This document shows, piece after piece, positions 57,412 to 64,000 of a DNA stretch of 64,000 bases (the first letter of the stretch is position 1; each line of letters begins with the position of its first letter). The stretch covers positions 1 to 64,000 of the forward strand of contig MERQ01000058.1 in NCBI GenBank assembly GCA_001770655.1. Reading direction: 5' to 3'. The position numbers and the translations under genes were made by a program. This stretch comes from Betaproteobacteria bacterium RIFCSPLOWO2_12_FULL_68_20 (GTDB lineage Bacteria; Pseudomonadota; Gammaproteobacteria; Burkholderiales; SG8-39). The notes under the pieces are model-generated. The model worked only from the letters and a program-made list of their open reading frames with translations. It searched no databases and was not told the origin of the DNA.

Positions 57412-57455
57412 TCGCGAGGACGCGCCCGACGCTGCGCTTCACGCGCGCGAAGGCA

Positions 57456-58643
57456 CTATATGCCGAGCTCGAAAATCTTTTCCTCGGTCTTGTGCAGGCG
57501 CTCGGCGACGCCGCGCTCGCCGATCAGGAAATCGTCGCAGATCCAGCTGTAGGTGCGTTCGGTGGCGTAGGTCGGGTGGCAGGCAACGACCATGTTCCCA
57601 CCGAGCGGCATCGGCTCGTCGTGCCGCACCAGCGGGCGCTCGACCATGTCATAGCCCTGGCCGTGGCAGTGCAGCCGCTTTTCCTGCGGCCTGCCGTTCT
57701 CGCGCATGAACGCGTTGTAGGCGTCCCAGACGTCCCTGGGAAGCGCGCCCGGCTTGAGCCTGTCGAGCGTGAACTTGCGCGCCTCGAGAACGAACTCGTA
57801 CTCGTCCTTCATCTCCTGCGACGCGCGCCCGAGGACGCAGGTGCGGCCGAGCTCGGTGTAGAAGCCGCCCGGCCCGCTGTTCTCGATGAGCAGGCTGAAG
57901 TAATCGCCCTCGCGGATGACGCGGTTCTGCAGGTGGCGGTTGCCGAACACTGCCGCCGTCCCGACGCGGCCGGAGGCGCACAGGAACAGCCCTTGCTCGC
58001 TGCCGTAGCGGTGCCCGGCATGCTCGGCGACGGCGGCCACTTCCAGGTCGCGCATGCCGGGCCTGACCGCCTCGAGCACCTCGTGCCACGCCGCATCCTG
58101 CATCGCCGCGGCGCGCCGTATGAGCCCGATCTCCTCGTCGCTCTTCACCGCCTTGATGCGATCGACCAGATCCGAGGCATCGATGAACCGCGCCTTCGGC
58201 AAATTGCGTTTCAGATGATCCACCAGGGCGAAGGACATCGCCGCGGTCCCGACAAGACCGATGGTCGAAAAACCGTGCAAAGCGCCTTTGGCGAGCGCCG
58301 CGTCATAGCTCGCCGTGTACGGCGCCGAGGCGTAGCTCGGCGAGCCCATGAAACGCGCCACGCCGCGGCGTATGCCGTCGCCCTCGGGCGGCAGCTCGCG
58401 CACCGCGCCCATCGGCCCCTGGCCGATCACGCTCATGCGCTCCTCCCTGGGAAACAGCACCGTCACCGGGTAGCCGTTGGTCGCCGGGATGTCGGTGAAG
58501 TACTTGACGTAGCCGCCCATGAAATCGTTGTTCGCCTGCATGAGCAGCACGTCGATGCGCTCCCCGGCCATCGCGGCCCGCACCGCGGTCCAGCGCCGCT
58601 CGAGCTCCGCGCCGGAAATCGGCGTGTTGACTCGCTCGTTCAT
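57456..58643 (-). CDS. M24 (creatinase/prolidase-fold) protein lacking canonical metal ligands
   Basis: The ATG at 58643 overlaps the dehydrogenase stop and gives 395 residues. The N-terminal creatinase domain (RRWTAVRAAMAGERIDVLLM) and the pita-bread domain (KSDEEIGLIRRAAAMQDAAWHEVLEAVRPGMRDLEV) are clear. The five metal ligands of M24 peptidases appear mostly replaced: LIENSGPGGFYTELGRT (Asp to Asn, Asp to Glu), VVACHPTY where VEPG is expected, and SWICDDFL where the last Glu is expected. Only the His in HCHGQGYD is evident. It may therefore be a metal-free, creatinase-like hydrolase. Confidence 0.85.
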   Translation of the reverse strand: MNERVNTPISGAELERRWTAVRAAMAGERIDVLLMQANNDFMGGYVKYFTDIPATNGYPVTVLFPREERMSVIGQGPMGAVRELPPEGDGIRRGVARFMGSPSYASAPYTASYDAALAKGALHGFSTIGLVGTAAMSFALVDHLKRNLPKARFIDASDLVDRIKAVKSDEEIGLIRRAAAMQDAAWHEVLEAVRPGMRDLEVAAVAEHAGHRYGSEQGLFLCASGRVGTAAVFGNRHLQNRVIREGDYFSLLIENSGPGGFYTELGRTCVLGRASQEMKDEYEFVLEARKFTLDRLKPGALPRDVWDAYNAFMRENGRPQEKRLHCHGQGYDMVERPLVRHDEPMPLGGNMVVACHPTYATERTYSWICDDFLIGERGVAERLHKTEEKIFELGI

Positions 58644-59593
58644 CGCTTCACCACGTCGAGCATGTTTTCGATGTCCCCGGACAGGAAACGCCGCAGGTTC
58701 TCCTCGACGACCGGCAGCGCGCAGTCCGGATAGCCCTCGAAAAACCCGCCGAGGTGCGGAGTCAGGATGACGTTGGGCATGCTCCAGAGCGCGCTGTCGG
58801 CGGGCAGCGGCTCCTCGCGGAACACGTCGAGCGCCGCGCCCGCGATTGTCTTGCGCTCGAGCGCGTCGACCAGCGCGGCCTCGTCCACCACCCCGCCGCG
58901 CGCGAGGTTGACGAGGCAGCTCTCCGGTCTCATGGCGGCGAAGACGCCTGCGTCGACGATGCCGCGCGTTTCCCGGGTGCAGGGGGTCAGCAATACGAGA
59001 TAGTCGAGCTCGCGTACCGCCTCGCCGAGCTGTTCGCGCGAATACATGCGGTCGAAGCCCGCCACCGCGCGCGGAGCCGAGCTGACGCCCACGACCGTCA
59101 TGCCGAACGCCTTGCACATCGGCGCGAGGGTTGCGGCGATGACGCCCACGCCGAAGATGCCGACGGTCTTGTCCTTGAGCGTTCTTGCCGGGAAGCGGTC
59201 CCACTTGCGTTGCGCCTGGCTGCGCAGCGCGCGCGGCAGGTCGCGCGCCAGCGCGAGCATCGCCATGATCGCGGCCTCCGACACCGGGGAGCCGTGGAAG
59301 CCGTGCATGTTGGTGACGATCACGCCCTCGCGCAGCGAGGGCTGGTCGGTGATGCCGTCGACGCCGGTGCCGAGCGCCTGGATCCATTTCAGCTTTTTCG
59401 CTTCCGCCAGGACGTGATCGGCCATCATCGGGCCGAAGGTCACGAGGATCTCGGCGTCCTCGATGTGCGGGCCGACCTTGCTGTGGTGATCCACCATCTC
59501 GACCGCCAACCCGGGGAACTTCGTCCGGATACGGTCGTAGTACTGCATCCTCACCTTCTCGGGAAGCGTGAGGAGGATCAGCAGCCGCGTCAC
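58640..59593 (-). CDS. D-2-hydroxyacid dehydrogenase family protein
   Basis: A GTG at 59593 overlapping the amidohydrolase stop gives 317 residues. The NAD-binding fold is TVGIFGVGVIAATLAPMCKAFGMTVVGVS, and the catalytic residues are the Arg in LVNLARGGVVDEAAL, the Glu in VFREEPLPADSALW and the His in LTPHLGGFFEGY. The family interconverts 2-oxo and D-2-hydroxy acids. Together with the Bug receptor, amidohydrolase and M24-like genes it forms a four-gene minus-strand operon in which every junction is a 4-base overlap. Confidence 0.92.
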   Translation of the reverse strand: MTRLLILLTLPEKVRMQYYDRIRTKFPGLAVEMVDHHSKVGPHIEDAEILVTFGPMMADHVLAEAKKLKWIQALGTGVDGITDQPSLREGVIVTNMHGFHGSPVSEAAIMAMLALARDLPRALRSQAQRKWDRFPARTLKDKTVGIFGVGVIAATLAPMCKAFGMTVVGVSSAPRAVAGFDRMYSREQLGEAVRELDYLVLLTPCTRETRGIVDAGVFAAMRPESCLVNLARGGVVDEAALVDALERKTIAGAALDVFREEPLPADSALWSMPNVILTPHLGGFFEGYPDCALPVVEENLRRFLSGDIENMLDVVKR

Positions 59594-60543
59594 TGAATGC
59601 CGAGCAGCCGGGCGGCGTTGCCGCCGCAGATGGCGGCGAGGTCGGCTCCCCCTACGCCGCAGCTCGCGACGAAGCCGACCGGATCCTTTTCGCCCACCGG
59701 GTAGTCGCTGCCCATCACCAGGCGGTCGGCGCCGATGCGCTCGAGCAGGACCTTCAGCACCTGCGGATCGTAGACGCAGCTGTCGTAGTGGAACGAGCGC
59801 AGAAACTCGCTCGGCTTCCTGCCGCCGGTGTTCTTCGCCGTGTCCGGGCGGTTGGCGTGATTGCGGTCCATGCGCCCCAGGTAGTGCGGGAAGTAGCCGC
59901 CGCCGTGCGCGACGACGATCTTGAGGCCCGGGTACCTGTGCATCACCCCTTCGTAGATGAGCGAGGCCATGGCCTTCGTTTCCTCGATCGATTGGCCCGC
60001 CGAGTTCCACAGCGCGTAGCGCTGGAACCACGGGTCGCGGACGCCTTCCGGGTGCAGCCACACCGTCGAGCCGAGCCCGTCGACCGCTTCCCAGAACGAC
60101 CGAAAGACCGGATCGCCGACGTACGCGCCGCCGTAGCTCGCGCCGAGGTTCACCACCTTCGGCTTGCAGCGTTCCAGCTCCCCGAGGGCGAGGCTCAGGT
60201 CCTGCATGGGCAGCGTGCAGCTCGCGACGAACCGCCGCGGGTATCTCGCGGCCCAGTCGGCGATCGTGTCGTTCGATCGCCGGCACAGCTCGAGGTCGGT
60301 CTGCGGGTCGGCCCACGAGCTGCCCTGCAGCACCGTGCTCGAGGTGACGACGCTCATGTCGATGCCGCGCCCGTCCATGTCCTCGATCACGGCCTCGGGC
60401 CGCATCATGCGCTTGAGCAGGTCCTCCGTTCCCGGCCGCGGCGCGGCGACCGGCGCCGCGCCGAAGCCGGTGAACACGGTCTTGTTGGTGCACGCCCGGA
60501 ACACATGCTCGTCGAGCATGTGGACGTGGAAGTCGATTCTCAC
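59590..60543 (-). CDS. Amidohydrolase-2 family hydrolase/decarboxylase (ACMSD-like)
   Basis: A GTG at 60543 overlapping the receptor stop gives 317 residues. Metal-site motifs are RIDFHVHM (HxH), STVWLHPEG, KIVVAHGGGYFPHYLGRMDR and LVMGSDYPVG (catalytic Asp). The arrangement is that of aminocarboxymuconate-semialdehyde decarboxylase and related hydroxybenzoate decarboxylases. The EntE-like ligase and SDR on the other strand, divergent from this operon, also suggest a hydroxybenzoate-like substrate, but this is inference. Confidence 0.88.
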   Translation of the reverse strand: MRIDFHVHMLDEHVFRACTNKTVFTGFGAAPVAAPRPGTEDLLKRMMRPEAVIEDMDGRGIDMSVVTSSTVLQGSSWADPQTDLELCRRSNDTIADWAARYPRRFVASCTLPMQDLSLALGELERCKPKVVNLGASYGGAYVGDPVFRSFWEAVDGLGSTVWLHPEGVRDPWFQRYALWNSAGQSIEETKAMASLIYEGVMHRYPGLKIVVAHGGGYFPHYLGRMDRNHANRPDTAKNTGGRKPSEFLRSFHYDSCVYDPQVLKVLLERIGADRLVMGSDYPVGEKDPVGFVASCGVGGADLAAICGGNAARLLGIQ

Positions 60544-61502
60544 TTGCCGACGCCGATCTCCGGCAGCAGTTTCGCGTAGCGCTCGCTTTCCGCCTTGACG
60601 TAGGCGGAGAACTCCGCTGGGCTCATCGCCGGGGCGAGGTCGACCGCGAGCGCCTTGAAGCGCGCGAGCACCGCGCTCTCCTGCATCGCCTTCAGCACCT
60701 CGCGGTTGATGCGCTCGACGACTTCGCGCGGCGTCGCCGCCGGCGCGTAGAAGCCGAAGTGCGGGCCGCCGTCGACGCCCTTGATGCCCCCTTCCTCGAG
60801 CGTGGGCACGTCGGGGAAGTCGGGATGGCGCTGCCCGCCCGCGACCGCGAGCATGCGCAGCTTTCCGGCCTTGACGTGCGGCAGCCCGATACCGGGATCC
60901 AGGACGAGCTCGATCACCCCGCCGAGCAGGTCCTTCAGCGCCGGTCCCGCTCCCTTGTAGGGGATGTGGTTCAACTTCACCTTCGCCTCCCGGCTGAAGA
61001 CCTCGGTGGCTATATGGGGCGAAGTGCCGTTGCCCGGCGTGCCGTAGTTGAGCTTTCCGGGGTTGGCGCGTGCGTAGGCGAGGAATTCGGCGAAGTTGCT
61101 CGCCGCGACCTTGCCCGGGTTGACGACGAGGTACAGCGACACCCGCCCGGTGGCCGCGACCGGCGCAAGCGCCTTGACCGGGTCGAGATCGGCGCGGCGG
61201 ATGATGTGCGGCGCGATCATCATGGTGCTGCCCGGCGCGTAGACCAGCGTGTAGCCGTCGGGCTCGGAACGCGTCACGGCTTCGAAGCCGATGTAGCCGT
61301 CCCCGCCGCCGCGGTTCTCGACGATGAAAGGCTGTCCGAGCGTCTCGCCGAGCCGCGCGGCGAGCACCCGCGCGGTCACGTCGGCGACCCCGCCGGGTGC
61401 GACGTTCACGACCACCCGCACGGGCTTTGCCGGCCAGGTCTGCGCTTCGGCGCCGCCGACGATCCCGAGCGCCGCCAGCCATGCAACGATGATGTTCCTC
61501 AT
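60540..61502 (-). CDS. Bug/TctC-type periplasmic solute receptor
   Basis: A 320-residue receptor with a Sec signal ending in GGAEAQ. Features are VRVVVNVAPGGVADVTARVLAARLGETL, IVENRGGGDGYIGFEAV, EPDGYTLVY, and LNHIPYKGAGPALKDLLGGVIEL. It is first in the four-gene minus-strand operon, so its ligand is probably the substrate of the amidohydrolase or dehydrogenase that follow. No TctAB membrane genes are present. Confidence 0.93.
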   Translation of the reverse strand: MRNIIVAWLAALGIVGGAEAQTWPAKPVRVVVNVAPGGVADVTARVLAARLGETLGQPFIVENRGGGDGYIGFEAVTRSEPDGYTLVYAPGSTMMIAPHIIRRADLDPVKALAPVAATGRVSLYLVVNPGKVAASNFAEFLAYARANPGKLNYGTPGNGTSPHIATEVFSREAKVKLNHIPYKGAGPALKDLLGGVIELVLDPGIGLPHVKAGKLRMLAVAGGQRHPDFPDVPTLEEGGIKGVDGGPHFGFYAPAATPREVVERINREVLKAMQESAVLARFKALAVDLAPAMSPAEFSAYVKAESERYAKLLPEIGVGK

Positions 61503-61529
61503 GTTTCCCTCCGTCCTTCGACGCGGCAG

Positions 61530-61570
61530 TTGACAGGCATACCGTTCGCCCTGAACATGAACATGTTCAT
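61530..61570. promoter_or_regulatory. Divergent promoter region with 14-bp palindrome
   Basis: ATGAACATGTTCAT (61557-61570) is a perfect 14-bp palindrome in the 89-base gap between the Bug receptor (start 61502) and the SDR gene (start 61592). A consensus -35 TTGACA (61530-61535) on the plus strand is followed after 17 bases by GAACAT, a weak -10 that overlaps the palindrome. A regulator bound there would repress the SDR/ligase operon. No regulator gene is adjacent. Confidence 0.5.
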
Positions 61571-61591
61571 CTGAAATCTTAGGTCAGACCC

Positions 61592-62353
61592 TTGGCGGCG
61601 TCCAGAAGAACCGCGCTGGTGACCGGAGGCGCGACCGGCATCGGCCGAAGCATCGTGCTCGCGCTCGCCGGCGCAGGATACGACGTTGCGATCAACTACC
61701 AGTCGAGCGGGGCCGCGGCGCGCAAGACCGCGGACGAAGCCGGGAAGCTCGGCGCGAGGACGCTCCTTGTGCAGTGCGATGTCGCGGACGAAGTCGGCGT
61801 GCGCGCGATGCTGGAGTCGGTCCGGAAGGCCTTCGGCCGGCTCGACGTGCTCGTCAACAACGCCGGCACCACCGCATCCTGGACGCCGAAGAAGCTAGAG
61901 ACCCTGTCGCTCGAGGAATGGGACCGCGTCTTCGCGGTCAACGTGAGGGGGCTGTTCCAGGTCACGCGTGCGGCGGCGCCGCTGCTGAAGGACAGTCGCG
62001 GCTGCGTCGTCAACACCGCCTCGATCGTCGGATTGCGCCCAGGGCCGCAGCCCCTGCCCTATGCGGCGAGCAAGGCTGCGGTGGTCAACCTCACCCGGAC
62101 GCTCGCCTGGAACCTCGGCCCCGAGATCCGCGTCAACGCGGTCGCGCCGGGCTGGATGGAAGGCGAGTGGATGAAAAGGATGCTCAAGGACAGGTACGAG
62201 GAGCTGATGGGCAAGCGCGCCAAAGCCACCCCGCTCAGCCGCGTCGTCACGGCGGACGATGTCGCCGAGACGATGATGAGCCTCATTCAATCCAACCGCT
62301 TCGTCACCGGCGAGGTCGTGGTGATCGACGGCGGCTTCTCGAGCTCCACCTGA
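61592..62353 (+). CDS. Short-chain dehydrogenase/reductase (SDR)
   Basis: A TTG start with AGG 8 bases upstream gives 253 residues. It is a classical SDR: TALVTGGATGIGRSIVLALA (NAD(P) site), DVLVNNAGTT, the active-site Ser in CVVNTASIVGL, YAASKAAVVNLTRTLA (YxxxK) and the C-terminal VTGEVVVIDGGF. It oxidises or reduces an alcohol/ketone. Its stop overlaps the ATG of the EntE-like ligase (TGATG), as in 2,3-dihydroxybenzoate-type gene pairs, though EntA-specific features cannot be assigned. Confidence 0.92.
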   Translation: MAASRRTALVTGGATGIGRSIVLALAGAGYDVAINYQSSGAAARKTADEAGKLGARTLLVQCDVADEVGVRAMLESVRKAFGRLDVLVNNAGTTASWTPKKLETLSLEEWDRVFAVNVRGLFQVTRAAAPLLKDSRGCVVNTASIVGLRPGPQPLPYAASKAAVVNLTRTLAWNLGPEIRVNAVAPGWMEGEWMKRMLKDRYEELMGKRAKATPLSRVVTADDVAETMMSLIQSNRFVTGEVVVIDGGFSSST

Positions 62354-63969
62354 TGCTCGAAGGCGTCGTCCCGTTCCCGCCCGAGTTCGCGCGGCGCTAC
62401 CGCGAGAAGGGCTACTGGCAGGACAAGTCGCTCGCCCAGGAATTCGCCGTCGCCTTCGAACGATTCGAGAGCCGCACGGCGCTGATCGACGGCGATCGGC
62501 AGTACAGCTACCGCGACATCGACCGGCTCACCGACAACCTGGCGCTCAACCTGCTGGAGCTCGGCCTGGAGCCGCTCGACCGGGTGGTGCCGACGCTGCC
62601 CAACGTCGCCGAGTTCGTGCTCCTGTATTTTGCGCTGCAGAAGATCGGCGCGATCCCGATTGCCGCGCTGGTGACGCACCGCTACGCCGAGATCAGCCAG
62701 TTCGTGAAGCTCTCGGGCGCGAGCGCCTGCTTCTATCCGCAGCGCCAGGGCGATTTCGAGTTCGAGCCGATGATCCGGCGGGTGCGGCAGGAGAACGCGT
62801 CGCTCAAGTTGTGCCTTTCGCTCCCCGCGTTGCGGGAGCTCGTCGAAAGACCCGCGCGGCTTGCGCGGAGCGAATTGCACAGGATCCGCATCGACCCGAC
62901 CGACCCGTGCGTCTTCCAGCTCTCGGGAGGCACCACCGGCATCCCCAAGCTCATCCCGCGTACGCACAACGACTACGCCTACAACTCGAAGACCGCGGCG
63001 CCGGTGTGCGGCGTCGACGGCGACTCGGTGCTGCTGCTCGCGCTGCCGATCGCGCACAACCTGCCGCTCGCCTGCCCGGGCATCCAGGGCTGTTTCTTCC
63101 AGGGCGGCAAGGTGGTGCTCTCGCCGACCACCCGCCCGGAGGAGATGTTCGCGCTGGTGCAGAAGCACCGGGTCACTCACGTCAAGGTGGTGCCGGCGCT
63201 GCTCATCCGGCTCATCAACGATCCGTCGATCGGCAGCTACGACCTGTCCTCGGTGAGGATCGTCCAGAGCGGCGGCCAGCGCATGCAGCCGGAAGTACGG
63301 CTGAAGACGCAGCGACTCATCCCGGGCTGCTTCGTGCAGGAGAATTTCGGCATGTCCGAGGGGATGCTGTTCTTCGTGCGGCCCGACGACCCGCAGGACG
63401 TGAAGCTCGAGACCTGCGGCCGGCCGATCTGCGAGGACGACGAGGTGCGCCTCGTCGACGACGAGGGGCGCGAAGTGCCCGACGGCGAAATCGGCGAGCT
63501 GACCTGCCGCGGGCCTTACACGCTGCGCGGCTACTACGGCGTGCCCGAGTACAACGCCAAGCAGTTCACGCGCGACGGCTTCTATTGCTCGGGCGACCTC
63601 ATGCGCCGGCATCCCTCGGGCAACTATGTCGTCGCGGGGCGCAAGAAGGACCTCATCAACCGCGGCGGCGAAAAGATCAGCGCCGAGGAGATCGAGAACC
63701 TGATCCTCGCGCACCCGGCGGTGCAGAACGTCGCCTGCGTGCCGCTGCCGGACGCGAACCTGGGCGAGAGGATGTGCGCCTGCGTGGTGCTGCGCAAAGA
63801 CCGGTCGCTGGATCTGGAGGGGCTGGTCGAGTTCCTGAAATCGAGGGAAATCGCGAAATTCAAGCTGCCGGAGCGCCTGGAGATCCTCGACGAGCTTCCG
63901 GTGTCGAGCTTCGGCAAGGTGTCGAAGAAGGCCCTCGCGGAAAGGGTGGCCAAACATGCGCATCGTTGA
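62353..63969 (+). CDS. EntE/DhbE-like aryl-acid AMP ligase
   Basis: The ATG at 62353 gives 538 residues. The N-terminus (GVVPFPPEFARRYREKGYWQDKSLAQEF) is characteristic of 2,3-dihydroxybenzoate- and salicylate-AMP ligases. P-loop: QLSGGTTGIPKLIPRTHNDY; later GMSEGMLFF, YCSGDLMRR, GRKKDLINRGGEKISAEEIEN, and the catalytic Lys in SSFGKVSKKAL. No carrier-protein or siderophore synthetase genes follow, so it may make aryl-CoA for degradation rather than a siderophore. It overlaps an amidohydrolase gene at its 3' end. Confidence 0.9.
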   Translation: MLEGVVPFPPEFARRYREKGYWQDKSLAQEFAVAFERFESRTALIDGDRQYSYRDIDRLTDNLALNLLELGLEPLDRVVPTLPNVAEFVLLYFALQKIGAIPIAALVTHRYAEISQFVKLSGASACFYPQRQGDFEFEPMIRRVRQENASLKLCLSLPALRELVERPARLARSELHRIRIDPTDPCVFQLSGGTTGIPKLIPRTHNDYAYNSKTAAPVCGVDGDSVLLLALPIAHNLPLACPGIQGCFFQGGKVVLSPTTRPEEMFALVQKHRVTHVKVVPALLIRLINDPSIGSYDLSSVRIVQSGGQRMQPEVRLKTQRLIPGCFVQENFGMSEGMLFFVRPDDPQDVKLETCGRPICEDDEVRLVDDEGREVPDGEIGELTCRGPYTLRGYYGVPEYNAKQFTRDGFYCSGDLMRRHPSGNYVVAGRKKDLINRGGEKISAEEIENLILAHPAVQNVACVPLPDANLGERMCACVVLRKDRSLDLEGLVEFLKSREIAKFKLPERLEILDELPVSSFGKVSKKALAERVAKHAHR

Positions 63970-64000
63970 CCTGCACTGCTATCCCGGCACCACCGAATGG
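63956..64000 (+). CDS. Amidohydrolase-like protein, N-terminal start (truncated by window end)
   Basis: An ATG at 63956, 14 bases before the ligase stop, opens a frame reading MRIVDLHCYPGTTEW to the end of the window. The DLHCYPGT start resembles amidohydrolase-2 proteins, with Tyr where the second metal-binding His of HxH usually stands. Only 15 residues are visible, so the assignment rests on the motif and operon position. Confidence 0.55.
   Translation, partial: MRIVDLHCYPGTTEW

Overview
This 64 kb window is gene-dense, GC-rich chromosomal DNA with almost no intergenic space. It is most likely from a betaproteobacterium of the Burkholderiales or Rhodocyclales type. The evidence is three Bug/TctC-type solute receptors, a LIV-type ABC operon with a Tat-exported receptor, a TRAP transporter, a two-gene protocatechuate 3,4-dioxygenase, large GGDEF/EAL proteins, many GTG and TTG starts, and ATGA/GTGA stop-start overlaps at nearly every operon junction. 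I saw no rRNA, tRNA or CRISPR array, and no gap between genes exceeds about 200 bases. Taxonomy is an inference.

Layout. 0-8.5 kb: end of an acyl-CoA ligase, a lipoprotein, a two-subunit aconitase X, 7Fe ferredoxin, a CnoX-like thioredoxin, a membrane GGDEF protein with a degenerate EAL domain, DUF3237 and VOC genes, and a VapBC-like pair. 8.5-14.5 kb: amidohydrolase and MarR regulator divergent from a complete branched-chain-amino-acid-type ABC operon. 14.4-17.7 kb: dual GGDEF/EAL sensor and a GspG-like pseudopilin. 17.8-23.3 kb: acyl-CoA dehydrogenase, an HlyD/ABC-2 exporter and BON-domain genes. 23.3-27.3 kb: a five-gene overlapping operon with a ThDP enzyme, a nitrile hydratase whose beta subunit is split in two, and an old-yellow-enzyme reductase. 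27.3-35 kb: a patchwork with a Crp/Fnr regulator, two solute-binding proteins, an orphan antitoxin-like protein, a 148-bp MITE-like element next to a truncated VOC gene tail, a MetE-like enzyme, a frameshifted metalloprotease and an AT-richer methyltransferase. 35-42 kb: flavin monooxygenase, Bug receptor, class II aldolase, amidase, maleylacetate-reductase-like and fumarylacetoacetate-hydrolase-like genes. 42-51 kb: a DMT exporter, then an eight-gene operon running from PcaHG through MarR, nitronate monooxygenase, two enoyl-CoA hydratases and a CaiB CoA-transferase to an acyl-CoA ligase, divergent from an HMG-CoA-lyase-like gene. 51-57.4 kb: a Phd/RelE pair, a TRAP transporter, split XdhC, and SufS/SufU-like genes. 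57.4-64 kb: M24-like protein, 2-hydroxyacid dehydrogenase, amidohydrolase and Bug receptor, divergent from SDR, EntE-like ligase and amidohydrolase.

The overall picture is a catabolic region for aromatic acids, carboxylates and amides or nitriles. Uptake would be by the ABC, TRAP and Bug systems, activation by CoA ligases, ring cleavage by PcaHG and VOC enzymes, and CoA-thioester processing by ECH, CaiB and HMGL proteins. Local MarR-type control is suggested by palindromes in the divergent promoters. Mobile traces (a MITE, a 57-bp inverted-repeat element inside an operon junction, and a duplicated gene tail) show recent rearrangement. The two loci most worth following are the split nitrile hydratase operon and the protocatechuate-dioxygenase/CoA operon with its shared operator.
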